Assembly: GCA_030598355.1 (NCBI GenBank)
Contig: JAUVQD010000003.1
Span: 1-20,173, forward strand
From: Actinomycetes bacterium
Lineage (GTDB): Bacteria > Actinomycetota > Aquicultoria > CAJVYJ01 > JAUVQD01
Reading direction: 5' to 3'
Length of the DNA stretch: 20,173 bases
This document shows positions 6,238 to 13,720 of this stretch, piece by piece. A program made the position numbers and the translations under genes. A model generated the notes under the pieces. It was not told where the DNA came from, made no database searches, and worked only from the letters and a program-made list of their open reading frames with translations. The number at the start of each line of letters is the position of its first letter. Position 1 is the first letter of the stretch.

Positions 6238-6525
6238 CTATTTTGTACGTTTTTTGCCCTGCTCAATTAATTTCTTAACTTTTTGGCCGCCTTTGTGACC
6301 AATGCTTTCGTAAAATTCCGGTCCATATTTCTTTGAGGTCGACATGCCGCCTTTCTTACCGATCGATTCATAAAACTCAGGCCCATATTTTTTCGCGGTC
6401 GTCTTTCCCCCGCGTTTTCCGATGTCCTCATAGAACCCCGGGCCATATTTTTTAGAGGTAGTCGCACCACCTTTTTTTCCGGCTTCTCCGACAGTCATCT
6501 TTCCCCTGCTTGGCTTGGTTGCCAT
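6238..6525 (-). CDS. KGG-repeat stress protein, 95 residues
   Basis: The longest copy: MATKPSRGKMTVGEAGKKGG, followed by three KYGPxFYExIGKKGG-type repeats and the shared tail QKVKKLIEQGKK. The start is set at ATG 6525 because AAGGAGGTGG lies seven bases upstream; an in-frame ATG at 6555 would add ten residues, bury this ribosome binding site in the gene, and has none of its own. First gene of a two-gene unit with the 71-residue paralogue. A sigma-B-like promoter lies 82 bases upstream. Same family and presumed stress role as its neighbours. Confidence 0.9.
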   Translation of the reverse strand: MATKPSRGKMTVGEAGKKGGATTSKKYGPGFYEDIGKRGGKTTAKKYGPEFYESIGKKGGMSTSKKYGPEFYESIGHKGGQKVKKLIEQGKKRTK

Positions 6526-6606
6526 AGATACCACCTCCTTGACGTTTGATTTCAAAAACTTAACCTTAGCTTCCAGCTAAAATGCTTGGAAGATTGCCTA
6601 ACTTTT

Positions 6607-6631
6607 TTACCCTGCAAACCACAGTTTAAAC
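6607..6631 (-). promoter_or_regulatory. Sigma-B-like promoter of the two-gene KGG unit
   Basis: GTTTAA (6626-6631), a 13-base spacer and GGGTAA (6607-6612) on the minus strand: eleven of twelve consensus bases, with the same 13-base spacing as the promoters at 5417 and 5967. Confidence 0.78.
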
Positions 6632-6768
6632 ATAGTTACCAAGAGACACATGCTTTGGTCACCGAAGCCAAAATGGGCATCCTATTTGTCGATCCCGATA
6701 TTGACCTTTAAGCTCCGCGTCGCAGATCATTCGTTGGTTTGATCTTTGATGAGCAGTCGCTTGCTCTT

Positions 6769-7674
6769 TTATACATTTCCGATAACGACTGACTTTAAAC
6801 GTCGCTCGGCAACTTTCCTTGCTAAATCTAAGTCGGCTATTGGTGTGGGCGGCGTGTTGAATCGCCGGGCGGGAAAATAGCGGGAAAAATGAAGTGGGGT
6901 CTTTGGACCTAACGTATCGGCTATCCAGTCAACTAGCATAGTAATCTTTTCCTCATCGGTGTTCATTTCCGGAATAAGAAGGTTTGTGATTTCAACATGA
7001 CAATCTGCGTTCGCCAGCTCAGCACATCGAAGTACAGGCGTCAGTTCGCCCCCGAGCTTTTGATAGAAATTCTCGTCAAAGGCTTTAATGTCAATATTCA
7101 TGGCATCTATGTAGGGTAGCAACGCTCGTAGCGGCTCCTCGCTCACATAGCCGTTAGTAACCAGAATATTTTTCAGGCCGCGCTTCTTTAGAGCCCGAGT
7201 CGCCTCAAGAAGATATTCAAACCAAATAAAGGGTTCGTTGTATGTAAAAGCAACTCCAATATTTCCGAGACCGATATATTTGTCGGCGGTGCTAAGCAGG
7301 TCGTCAACGCTCAAAGCACGGGTCGCCTCTAAGACAAAAGAAGGTGGATCCGCGGGCGCTGATCCTTTCTTGATAAGATCTTTGGGTTTTGCTATCTGCC
7401 AGTTTTGGCAAAACTGACATGCCAAATTGCAGCCTATGCTTCCGACAGATAATATCGTTGTCCCTGGATGAAAAAAGTGAAGTGGTTTTTTTTCAATCGG
7501 GTCTAAGTGCACTGATGAAACCCGGCCATAGGTCAGTGGAACCAATCGGCCGTTTTGGTTTTGCCGAACAAAGCAGATACCGACATGGCCCGGGTGAATT
7601 AAGCACTGATGAGGACAGAGCTCACACCGAACTTTATCATTTTCAAGTTCTATATAGTAGTCGGCTGCTCGCAC
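6769..7674 (-). CDS. amrS: AmmeMemoRadiSam system radical SAM enzyme
   Basis: 301 residues, related to pyruvate formate-lyase activating enzymes. The radical SAM cluster motif is C82-x3-C86-x2-C89 (GCNLACQFCQNW). An N-terminal cysteine set (CELCPHQC with GHVGIC; Cys17, 20, 24, 34) is typical of this subfamily and may bind a second metal site. SSVHLDPIEKKPLHFFHPG, AFTYNEPFIWFEY, VTNGY and MNIDIKAF are further family blocks. In other genomes it accompanies a Memo-like and an AMMECR1-like protein; neither is in the window. The GTG start at 7674 has no ribosome binding site, but a -10 element lies seven bases upstream, so the message may be leaderless. The substrate is not established from sequence. 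Confidence 0.9.
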   Translation of the reverse strand: MRAADYYIELENDKVRCELCPHQCLIHPGHVGICFVRQNQNGRLVPLTYGRVSSVHLDPIEKKPLHFFHPGTTILSVGSIGCNLACQFCQNWQIAKPKDLIKKGSAPADPPSFVLEATRALSVDDLLSTADKYIGLGNIGVAFTYNEPFIWFEYLLEATRALKKRGLKNILVTNGYVSEEPLRALLPYIDAMNIDIKAFDENFYQKLGGELTPVLRCAELANADCHVEITNLLIPEMNTDEEKITMLVDWIADTLGPKTPLHFSRYFPARRFNTPPTPIADLDLARKVAERRLKSVVIGNV

Positions 7675-7681
7675 GGGTTAA

Positions 7682-7690
7682 AGTATACCA
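7682..7690 (-). promoter_or_regulatory. Extended -10 placing the start of transcription at the amrS GTG
   Basis: TGGTATACT on the minus strand: TG (7689-7690), one base, then TATACT (7682-7687), with five of six -10 bases matching. Exactly seven bases separate it from the GTG start codon. No clear -35 is visible. Confidence 0.45.
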
Positions 7691-7725
7691 AATAAAGCTT
7701 GGTTGCGCTGATTTGCGCCGCGGCC

Positions 7726-7983
7726 CTATTCGAAATTCTTCATGTGGTGGAGAAGGTTACGATAGATACCCTGTAAGTCTTTGTCTTGCAAGGGCCCGCG
7801 GTTAGACACCGACAAGCGCGTTAAGATTTCCTGTTCCCGCTGGGGGTCTAATATGGGCAATTTTGCTTCTTGTTTTAGTTCACGAATGGCCAATGAAATT
7901 TCGGCGCGTTTATTAAGTTGCTCCGCTATGTGATTGTCGAGATCGTCTATCTTCTTACGGTACTCCGATATTCGCTCTTCCAA
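7726..7983 (-). CDS. aroQ: Chorismate mutase, AroQ class, monofunctional
   Basis: An all-helical domain that converts chorismate to prephenate for phenylalanine and tyrosine synthesis. From the chosen TTG start it is 85 residues: MEERISEYRKKIDDLD (Arg9), NKRAEI (Arg26), the LKQEAK segment (Lys37) and DPQREQEI (Glu50) fit the AroQ active-site pattern. The TTG at 7983 has GGGAGAG six bases upstream. An ATG at 8004 would add seven residues, but its GGGAG directly touches the start codon, so I prefer TTG. It lies 76 bases after guaA, probably on the same transcript. No prephenate dehydratase or dehydrogenase domain is fused to it. Confidence 0.87.
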   Translation of the reverse strand: MEERISEYRKKIDDLDNHIAEQLNKRAEISLAIRELKQEAKLPILDPQREQEILTRLSVSNRGPLQDKDLQGIYRNLLHHMKNFE

Positions 7984-8059
7984 ACCTAACTCTCCCACCT
8001 TCATCTCCCATACAATACATCAATAGCTTACTGCCTAAACAGAGAAATGTCGAGTGTAA

Positions 8060-9604
8060 TTACTCCCATTCAATGGTGCTTGGAGGTTTTGAGCTGATAT
8101 CGTAAATCACTCGATTAACACCGGGAACTTCGTTCATGATTCGGCTAGAGATTCGCGCGAGGACTTCATGGGGCAGACGAACCCAATCGGCGGTCATGGC
8201 GTCTTCAGACGATACAGCCCGGATGGCAATCGTGGAAGAGTATGTCCGCTTGTCTCCCATAACCCCCACGCTCTTGAGATCTGCCGGCAATACCGCGAAC
8301 GACTGCCAGATGGAACGATAAAGACCCGCCCTTTTGATTTCTTCACTCACTATTCCATCAGCTTCACGCAATAGGTCAAGCCTCTCGGCCGTTACCTCAC
8401 CAATAATCCGAACAGCCAACCCTGGTCCCGGAAAAGGTTGCCGCCACACGATCTCATCGAGCAAGCCCAGCTCTTCGCCAACGGCTCGAACTTCATCCTT
8501 AAAGAGCAAACGCAGTGGTTCAATAAGTTCAAACTGCATATCTAGAGGTATCCCGCCTACGTTGTGATGGGTTTTTATCTTGGCCGCGTCTCGAGTCCCG
8601 CTTTCGATGACATCAGGGTAAAGAGTCCCTTGGACCAACATTTTGACATCCTCCATCTTCGCGGCAACTTCCTCAAAAACCCTGATAAATTCCTCGCCGA
8701 TAATTTTGCGCTTGGCCTCCGGGTCGGTAACGCCAGAAAGTTTGGTTAGGAACCTTTCCTGTGCCTTGACATGAATAAGCTTAATTTGAAAATGTTTGCG
8801 AAACGTCTTTTCGACTTGAGCACCCTCATCTTTTCTAAGGAGACCGTGGTCAACAAAAACACATGTCAGCTGATCGCCGACGGCTTTGTGAACCAGAAGG
8901 GCGGCCACAGCCGAATCAACGCCACCACTCAATCCGCATATGATTTGCTCGTCGCCGACCTGTGCTTTAATTGCGTCTACCGCCTCTTCTATCATTGAAA
9001 CCGATGTCCAAGTGGGCAAACATCCACATGCGTCATAGAGGAAATTCTTAAGAATATCTGTTCCCGATGGTGTGTGAGCTACTTCCGGGTGGAACTGAAC
9101 GCCAAAGAGACGGCGTTTTAAATCTTCCATCGCCGCAACCGGAGAGTTTTTTGTTGCTGCAACGCTCCTAAATCCTTCAGGTACCGTTGTCACGCTGTCG
9201 CAGTGACTCATCCAGACCTCTTGGGAGTGCGGCAAGTCTTTGAAAAGCGCGCTCTTTGAGCCAACCTCCAGATTTGTTTGGCCATACTCGCTAATCTCAG
9301 TATTTGCGATCTTTCCGCCCAACACCTGCGCCATGTGTTGGAGGCCATAACAAATGCCCAGAATCGGTATGCCCATCTCAAAAATGCCTGGGTCGCAAAC
9401 CGGCGCGTCATCTATATAAACGCTCGCTGGACCACCCGACAGAATTAATCCTTGAGGATTTTGCGCTCGTATTTGATCGACCGGGGTATCGTAAGGAATT
9501 ATCTCAGAATAGACCTTGCATTCCCTGACTCGTCGAGCGATAAGTCTGCTGTACTGGGCACCAAAATCAAGGACGAGAACAGTTTGTGTCCCCTCTTTCA
9601 ACAC
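8060..9604 (-). CDS. guaA: GMP synthase (glutamine-hydrolysing)
   Basis: 514 residues, the usual length. It converts XMP, glutamine and ATP to GMP, the last step of guanine nucleotide synthesis. The N-terminal class I glutamine amidotransferase has Cys85 in GICYGLQH and His172/Glu174 in FHPE. The ATP-pyrophosphatase domain carries the P-loop LSGGVDSAV (225-233). The C-terminal dimerisation domain ends [18 protein letters not shown], the conserved terminus. It starts with GTG, overlapping the guaB3 stop by seven bases (GTGTTGA), so the two genes are coupled. All catalytic elements are present. Confidence 0.98.
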   Translation of the reverse strand: MLKEGTQTVLVLDFGAQYSRLIARRVRECKVYSEIIPYDTPVDQIRAQNPQGLILSGGPASVYIDDAPVCDPGIFEMGIPILGICYGLQHMAQVLGGKIANTEISEYGQTNLEVGSKSALFKDLPHSQEVWMSHCDSVTTVPEGFRSVAATKNSPVAAMEDLKRRLFGVQFHPEVAHTPSGTDILKNFLYDACGCLPTWTSVSMIEEAVDAIKAQVGDEQIICGLSGGVDSAVAALLVHKAVGDQLTCVFVDHGLLRKDEGAQVEKTFRKHFQIKLIHVKAQERFLTKLSGVTDPEAKRKIIGEEFIRVFEEVAAKMEDVKMLVQGTLYPDVIESGTRDAAKIKTHHNVGGIPLDMQFELIEPLRLLFKDEVRAVGEELGLLDEIVWRQPFPGPGLAVRIIGEVTAERLDLLREADGIVSEEIKRAGLYRSIWQSFAVLPADLKSVGVMGDKRTYSSTIAIRAVSSEDAMTADWVRLPHEVLARISSRIMNEVPGVNRVIYDISSKPPSTIEWE

Positions 9605-10755
9605 ATACCAACGCCTTGGGACTGCTGCAAAACCTTACCCTCGGTTTTTAAGGATGGCGCTACCATAAGCTCCGCTTTTTGAAATGCTTTGATATTCTCA
9701 TACCCGCAAGTAGCCATAGATGTGCGAAGAGCCCCAAATAGATTAAATGTGCCATCGTTTTCGTGGGCGGGACCAAGAAGAATGCTCTTTAGGGGTGCGC
9801 GTTTCTCGGTTTTAACGCGAGTGCCGCGCGGCAGCTCCGGGTGGAATGTGGCCATGCCCCAGTGGTATCCGAGGCCGGGCGCTTCTTCCGCTCTGGCAAT
9901 GGGTGAACCAATCATAACCGCATCGGCTCCGCAAGCGAAGGCCTTGGCTATGTCGCCACCGGTACGCATGCCTCCATCGGCAATAACATGAACATATTCC
10001 CCGGTTTCATCCAGGTGTCTGGTGCGCGCGGCGGCCGCGTCAGCTATTGCTGTGGCTTGGGGCACCCCGAGACCCAATACCTGGCGCGTAGTGCAAGCTG
10101 CTCCCGGGCCAACACCGACTAAAACGGCAATGGCGCCTGCCCGCATCAAGTGCAAAGAGGTAGCGTAAGAACAACAACCGCCAAGAATAACTGGAATATC
10201 CAGTGAATTAACAAAGTGGTTTAGATCAAGTGGTTTTACCTGGTTACTCACGTGCTCCGCGCTGACAACAGTGCCCTGGATAACCAGGATATCGAGCCCC
10301 GCGTCTAAGGCCCCTTGATAATACTGCTCTACCCTTTGTGGAGTTAGAGAAGCCGCAGCAATGGCACCGGTGCTCTTTATAGCCTTTACACGCTCACCAA
10401 TAAGTTCCGGCTTGATAGGCTCACGATAGATCTCTTGCAACCCCACGGTAGCTTTTTCTTTCGGCAATGAAGCGATTTTTTCCAAAACCTCGCCTGGATT
10501 TTTGTATCGGGTTTGAAGACCTTCCAGATTAATAACTCCGGCCGCGCCCAGATCGCTCAGAGCCTTGGCCATCTTTGGATCGACAACCCCATCCATGGCC
10601 GATGCCAACATCGGCAAACCAAACTTAAAGTTCGCTATTTGCCAAGAAATGTCGATATCTTCCGGGTCTCTTGTCCGCCGACTAGGGACAATGGCAATAT
10701 CATCAAAACCATACGCGCGGCGACCGCGTTTTCCTTTTCCTATCTCTATCTCCAT
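9598..10755 (-). CDS. guaB3: IMP dehydrogenase-related protein, GuaB3 family
   Basis: 385 residues with the IMP dehydrogenase/GMP reductase barrel and no CBS-domain insertion. The catalytic loop is [12 protein letters not shown] with Cys221, and the preceding [12 protein letters not shown] block and the later [28 protein letters not shown] (phosphate and substrate site) are intact. This CBS-less GuaB3 group is common in actinobacteria and cyanobacteria, and members have been found to act as IMP dehydrogenases (IMP to XMP with NAD). Directly upstream of and overlapping guaA, it would supply XMP to it. ATG start with GGGAGGG upstream. The 257-base upstream region holds a promoter, twin inverted repeats and a leader terminator. 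Confidence 0.93.
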   Translation of the reverse strand: MEIEIGKGKRGRRAYGFDDIAIVPSRRTRDPEDIDISWQIANFKFGLPMLASAMDGVVDPKMAKALSDLGAAGVINLEGLQTRYKNPGEVLEKIASLPKEKATVGLQEIYREPIKPELIGERVKAIKSTGAIAAASLTPQRVEQYYQGALDAGLDILVIQGTVVSAEHVSNQVKPLDLNHFVNSLDIPVILGGCCSYATSLHLMRAGAIAVLVGVGPGAACTTRQVLGLGVPQATAIADAAAARTRHLDETGEYVHVIADGGMRTGGDIAKAFACGADAVMIGSPIARAEEAPGLGYHWGMATFHPELPRGTRVKTEKRAPLKSILLGPAHENDGTFNLFGALRTSMATCGYENIKAFQKAELMVAPSLKTEGKVLQQSQGVGMC

Positions 10756-10809
10756 AGTCCCTCCCTATTGTCTTGTGGTTTTCCGGGGCCGGATCCTGTT
10801 TTTAGGTAC

Positions 10810-10851
10810 AAAAAAAACCCAGCCCGCCACCTCTAATTAGGTGTCGACTGG
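10810..10851 (-). terminator. Intrinsic terminator in the guaB3 leader (possible attenuator)
   Basis: On the minus strand an outer CCAG/CTGG stem (10848-10851 with 10819-10822) encloses a CACCT/AGGTG hairpin (loop AATTAG), followed by eight T (10817-10810). It lies downstream of the candidate guaB3 promoter and 55 bases before the guaB3 start, so it would stop transcription before the gene unless bypassed. An upstream CUGG (in CCCCUGGAGG) could pair with the first arm as an antiterminator. It could instead simply end the transcript of the gene at 11013. Confidence 0.65.
10828..10845. repeat. Inverted repeat, copy 1 (within the guaB3 leader terminator)
   Basis: Plus-strand CACCTCTAATTAGGTGTC, with CACC/GGTG arms. 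It closely resembles the repeat at 10907-10926, about 80 bases away centre to centre, differing by a two-base gap in the AT-rich middle. Confidence 0.55.
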
Positions 10852-10865
10852 TCTTCTTTTTGATA

Positions 10866-10899
10866 GACAAAAACGGCCTCCAGGGGTGAGCTTTTTGTC
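10866..10899 (-). repeat. Inverted repeat at the guaB3 transcription start region
   Basis: Eight-base arms GACAAAAA (10866-10873) and TTTTTGTC (10892-10899) flank an 18-base centre. On the minus strand it begins right after the candidate -10, so depending on the exact transcription start it forms an RNA hairpin or a DNA operator. Confidence 0.5.
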
Positions 10900-10928
10900 A
10901 GCTTAACACCCTATATTTTAGGTGTCAA
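10900..10928 (-). promoter_or_regulatory. Candidate promoter for guaB3-guaA-aroQ
   Basis: A perfect TTGACA (-35, 10923-10928), a 17-base spacer and a weak TAAGCT (-10, 10900-10905) on the minus strand. The spacer is filled by an inverted repeat that could bind a repressor. A second isolated -10-like TATACT lies upstream near 10962-10975 but has no clear -35. Confidence 0.5.
10907..10926. repeat. Inverted repeat, copy 2 (within the guaB3 promoter spacer)
   Basis: Plus-strand CACC, a CTATATTTTA centre, then GGTGTC. It occupies the spacer between the -35 and -10 of the guaB3 promoter and resembles the repeat at 10828-10845. The position suits an operator. Confidence 0.55.
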
Positions 10929-11012
10929 GAACAAGCCGGAAAATCGCTGAAAAGGTCTTTTAGTATAAGCTTAAATGGTTGTTAACGCTGGTCACGACCT
11001 GTTGGGGTTGAG

Positions 11013-12623
11013 TTAATCTGATTCGCTGGAACTGGTTGTCAAAAGCTCGAGATTGTCAACAAGGAGACCGGGAACGGAGGACATCCATTCTGAAAGAAGA
11101 GCGGGAATAAACGCGTCTACTGCTTGACCGTCAAACTGGCTGCCGCGACCATTGACAAGTTCTGTTACCGCTTTTGTCTTTTCGAGCCCTTTTCTATACG
11201 GCCGATCACTTGTCATGGCGTCATAAGAATCAGCCACTGCAATTATACGTGCGTCAGGTGGAATACCGTCGTCCGCTAAACCGTCAGGATACCCCTTGCC
11301 GTCGCAACGCTCATGATGGCCGCGCACGCCCGGAACAACATCACCCCAGGGGAAATCTATTAGACCAAGTATTTCGGCTGCTTCAACTGGATGCCTCTTT
11401 ATTTTGTCCATTTCTTCGTCGGTCAGCCGTCCATTCTTGTTAAGAACTTGATCGGGCACACCAATTTTTCCAATATCGTGGAGGTAAGCCGCTGCCTCTA
11501 TTCGCGTTAAGTCTTCGGGGGACAAGCCCATTTGCCGCGCGATTGTTACCGAGTATTTCGCGACTCGCTCGGAATGTCCGTGAGTATATTTATCTTTGGC
11601 GTCAATGGCTGCCGCCAGAACCTTGATCGTATTGAAATAAGCTTCTTGAATATCATCGACAAGAGTAGCGTTCGCAACAGCGGCGGCTATCTGACCAGCC
11701 AAAGTCGTAAAGAATCTTAGATCCTCTTCGTCAAAACGCTCTCCGTCTTTGTTGTTAGCGTTTATAACCCCGATAACCCTATCTTTTACGATCAGCGGGA
11801 CAGAAAGCGCGTCTGTCACATCCTTGACTCCGGGCCCATGCGCTTTCCTAACATCATCCTGAATCATCAACGCTTTTCCTTCAGCGGCCACGCGACCAGA
11901 AATGCCTTCGCCTAGTTTAACTCTAGTAGAATCAATTGTTTCTTGATCTAGCCCGACGGCCGCGCATATCTTCAGTTCATCTGATTCCGGCACCAGCAGC
12001 ATTATCGAACCAGATTCCGCCCCCATCAAATCTAGCGATTGTCTTAGAGCCTGATTCAAGAGATCATCAATATCATTTGTGACACTCACAGCCTTGCTAA
12101 TTTGATAGAGATTGGTTAGTTGAGAAAACCTGCGCTCCAGATCAAAATATGACTTGCTGAGGCTCTCCGTCACATTATTGAATTCAGCCGCTATGATGCC
12201 AATTTCATCTTGCCTTATTACATCTATCCGATAGTCCAATCGCCCGCCGGCAATTTCTTTTACTCCGGCTTCAAGCCTGCCGAGGGGCACGATCATATGT
12301 TTCTGGAAAGACCACGCTAGAAAGACGGATAGCAGCAATAATATAGCTACTGCCGACACTGCCTTAACGTAAAATAATTGCTGCGCAAGCGCGAGGTTTA
12401 CTAGGGCCTGGTCTAACCCTTGGCTTTGAGATTGAGAATATTTTATCGCTTGGTCACTTATCGAGGTGATCTCAAGCGATTGCTGAACTAATAGAGCAAT
12501 AATTACCGTTCCGGCGGAGGCAAGTATCGCGAAAGCAAAAAACAATCTCAACCTTAAGCTTAGGTTGCGTTTTGCCCGGCGAAACCAATTTATTACCAAA
12601 TTATTTAACATAATGTGTGCCAT
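11013..12623 (-). CDS. Membrane HAMP-GAF-HD-GYP signalling protein (probable c-di-GMP phosphodiesterase)
   Basis: 536 residues. Order: cytoplasmic basic N-terminus, membrane helix about 28-48, a short outside loop, membrane helix about 88-104, HAMP about 105-160, GAF about 185-318, HD-GYP about 330-495. The HD-GYP site is complete: HGHSERV, LHDIGKIGVPD (His382, Asp383), KRHP, GHHERCDGKGYPDGL (436-449) and VADSYDAMTSDRPYR. Such domains degrade cyclic di-GMP. The GAF domain may bind a small ligand, and the short outer loop suggests little extracellular sensing. The ATG at 12623 has no ribosome binding site and a -10 lies very close to it, so the true start is slightly uncertain (another ATG is at 12611). 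No diguanylate cyclase is in the window. Confidence 0.93.
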   Translation of the reverse strand: MAHIMLNNLVINWFRRAKRNLSLRLRLFFAFAILASAGTVIIALLVQQSLEITSISDQAIKYSQSQSQGLDQALVNLALAQQLFYVKAVSAVAILLLLSVFLAWSFQKHMIVPLGRLEAGVKEIAGGRLDYRIDVIRQDEIGIIAAEFNNVTESLSKSYFDLERRFSQLTNLYQISKAVSVTNDIDDLLNQALRQSLDLMGAESGSIMLLVPESDELKICAAVGLDQETIDSTRVKLGEGISGRVAAEGKALMIQDDVRKAHGPGVKDVTDALSVPLIVKDRVIGVINANNKDGERFDEEDLRFFTTLAGQIAAAVANATLVDDIQEAYFNTIKVLAAAIDAKDKYTHGHSERVAKYSVTIARQMGLSPEDLTRIEAAAYLHDIGKIGVPDQVLNKNGRLTDEEMDKIKRHPVEAAEILGLIDFPWGDVVPGVRGHHERCDGKGYPDGLADDGIPPDARIIAVADSYDAMTSDRPYRKGLEKTKAVTELVNGRGSQFDGQAVDAFIPALLSEWMSSVPGLLVDNLELLTTSSSESD

Positions 12624-12627
12624 TCTT

Positions 12628-12656
12628 AGTTTAGTTTATCGGCTCACCTGCGCCAA
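12628..12656 (-). promoter_or_regulatory. Weak promoter candidate for the HD-GYP gene
   Basis: TTGGCG (12651-12656), a 17-base spacer and TAAACT (12628-12633) on the minus strand, four of six matches each. The -10 is only four bases from the ATG, so the message would be leaderless or start at the next ATG. Confidence 0.3.
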
Positions 12657-12693
12657 TGCTTTACCACAAAAGCGTCAAGTTAACCAGAAACAG

Positions 12694-12719
12694 GTTTAAT
12701 AACGCTTGCTTCTGGGTAT
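12694..12719 (+). promoter_or_regulatory. Perfect sigma-B-like promoter of the AbrB-like gene
   Basis: GTTTAA (12694-12699), a 14-base spacer and GGGTAT (12714-12719) on the plus strand: all twelve consensus bases. The start codon is 32 bases downstream of the -10. Confidence 0.8.
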
Positions 12720-12750
12720 TAAGGAGACGTATGTAAGAGGAGGTTGATTC

Positions 12751-12933
12751 ATGGCAGTCGTCAAAATGAGCAAGAAGGGCGAAATCACAATACCAACCAG
12801 GATCAGAAAGAAATATCGTATCAAAGGAGGGGCGCAAGTGTGTGTCGGCGATGAAAATGGAGTTATTACTATTAGACCAACATTGCGTGACACGATTAGG
12901 CTTGCGAAAAAAAACATCAAGCGGGGCACTTAG
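12751..12933 (+). CDS. AbrB/SpoVT/MazE-type DNA-binding regulator
   Basis: 60 residues. MSKKGEITIPTRIRKKYRIKGGAQVCVGDENGVITIRPT (residues 6-44) is a swapped-hairpin AbrB-type domain, which dimerises and binds DNA. The pattern KGEITIP.IRKKY.I..G closely matches antitoxin and transition-state regulator relatives. A basic tail DTIRLAKKNIKRGT follows. ATG start with a strong AGAGGAGG. No toxin (PIN, MazF or Doc) follows: the gene ends at a hairpin and meets hisF head-on. With no partner, a stand-alone regulator is more likely than an antitoxin. The sigma-B-like promoter suggests stress induction. Its targets are unknown. Confidence 0.88.
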   Translation: MAVVKMSKKGEITIPTRIRKKYRIKGGAQVCVGDENGVITIRPTLRDTIRLAKKNIKRGT

Positions 12934-12953
12934 GCTTCTACAAGTGAAGCCTA
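12931..12953. terminator. Hairpin between convergent AbrB-like gene and hisF
   Basis: A perfect eight-base-pair stem, TAGGCTTC with GAAGCCTA, and loop TACAAGT. Its left arm contains the stop codon of the AbrB-like gene and it ends five bases before the hisF stop. There is no T tract on either strand, so it may act with other signals. Confidence 0.55.
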
Positions 12954-12958
12954 TGCGG

Positions 12959-13720
12959 CTATCTCCTGACGGCTATCCCGTTTTTGGCCAAATAGTCTTT
13001 GACTGATTGGATAGATAGCTCTTTGAAATGAAAGAGGGACGCCGCTAAAACAGCGTCGGCGTCGGCGTCAACGATCACTTCAAGAAAATGATCGAATTCG
13101 CCTGCGCCGCCGGAGGCTATAACCGGAATATTAACGGATCTCGTGATTGCACGGGTCAAAGCGACATCATATCCGTCCTTGGTACCGTCTTTGTCCATAC
13201 TGGTCAGAAGAATCTCGCCGGCGCCGAGCTCGGCCATTTTCTTTCCCCACTCAATCGCGTCAATTCCTGTCGAGAGCCGACCTCCATTAACGTAGACATC
13301 CCACTTATCAACGCGACCGCGTCGCGTGGCGTCAATAGCCACAACTATGCATTGGCTCCCGAAGCGCCGGCTGGCGGCACGCACAATCTGCGGATCGTTC
13401 ACAGCTGCTGAGTTTATCGAGACTTTGTCGGCCCCGGCAAAGAGTAGTTGTCGGATATCCTCGACTGTTCTTATTCCGCCGCCGACCGTATAGGGAATAA
13501 AGACTTTTTCGGCTGTACCCCTAGCAACTTCTAAAATTGTATCTCTATCTTCATGAGACGCGGTTATATCAAGAAAGACAAGTTCATCGGCGTCTTCAAG
13601 ATCGTAAACGGCTGCTAATTCTACCGGGTCGCCGGCGTCCCTCAAATTGACAAAATTGACCCCTTTGACCACGCGGCCCTTATTTACATCCAAACAGGGA
13701 ATTACTCTGCGCGTCAGCAC
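12959..13720 (-). CDS. hisF: Imidazole glycerol phosphate synthase, cyclase subunit
   Basis: 253 residues, full length. A beta/alpha barrel that with HisH turns PRFAR and glutamine-derived ammonia into imidazole glycerol phosphate and AICAR. Conserved blocks: [16 protein letters not shown] (Asp11), [37 protein letters not shown] (the second catalytic Asp, about residue 130) and [10 protein letters not shown]. It starts with GTG, overlapping the hisA stop by one base (TAGTG), so it is translationally coupled. It is the last gene of the operon; hisI, which usually follows, is absent. Confidence 0.97.
   Translation of the reverse strand: MLTRRVIPCLDVNKGRVVKGVNFVNLRDAGDPVELAAVYDLEDADELVFLDITASHEDRDTILEVARGTAEKVFIPYTVGGGIRTVEDIRQLLFAGADKVSINSAAVNDPQIVRAASRRFGSQCIVVAIDATRRGRVDKWDVYVNGGRLSTGIDAIEWGKKMAELGAGEILLTSMDKDGTKDGYDVALTRAITRSVNIPVIASGGAGEFDHFLEVIVDADADAVLAASLFHFKELSIQSVKDYLAKNGIAVRR

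Noticed and set aside
6526..6555. Longer start for the 95-residue KGG gene at ATG 6555
   Set aside because: It would bury the strong AAGGAGGTGG site inside the gene; the ATG at 6525 is the one served by it.
6632..6768. Small reading frames and a GCTTTGG/CCGAAGC hairpin between the KGG promoter and amrS
   Set aside because: The longest frames are 12-23 residues with no ribosome binding site. The hairpin has no T tract; I see no gene or clear signal here.
7984..8004. ATG at 8004 as start of chorismate mutase
   Set aside because: Its purine-rich sequence touches the ATG with no spacer; TTG 7983 has good spacing and gives the typical AroQ N-terminus. Not fully excluded.
10810..10899. T-box or purine riboswitch in the guaB3 leader
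   Set aside because: GAGGTGGCGGG only loosely recalls the T-box TGG-containing sequence, no stem I or specifier loop was seen, and no purine riboswitch core is present.
12751..12933. Antitoxin of a toxin-antitoxin pair
   Set aside because: No toxin gene follows; the gene ends in a hairpin and meets hisF convergently.
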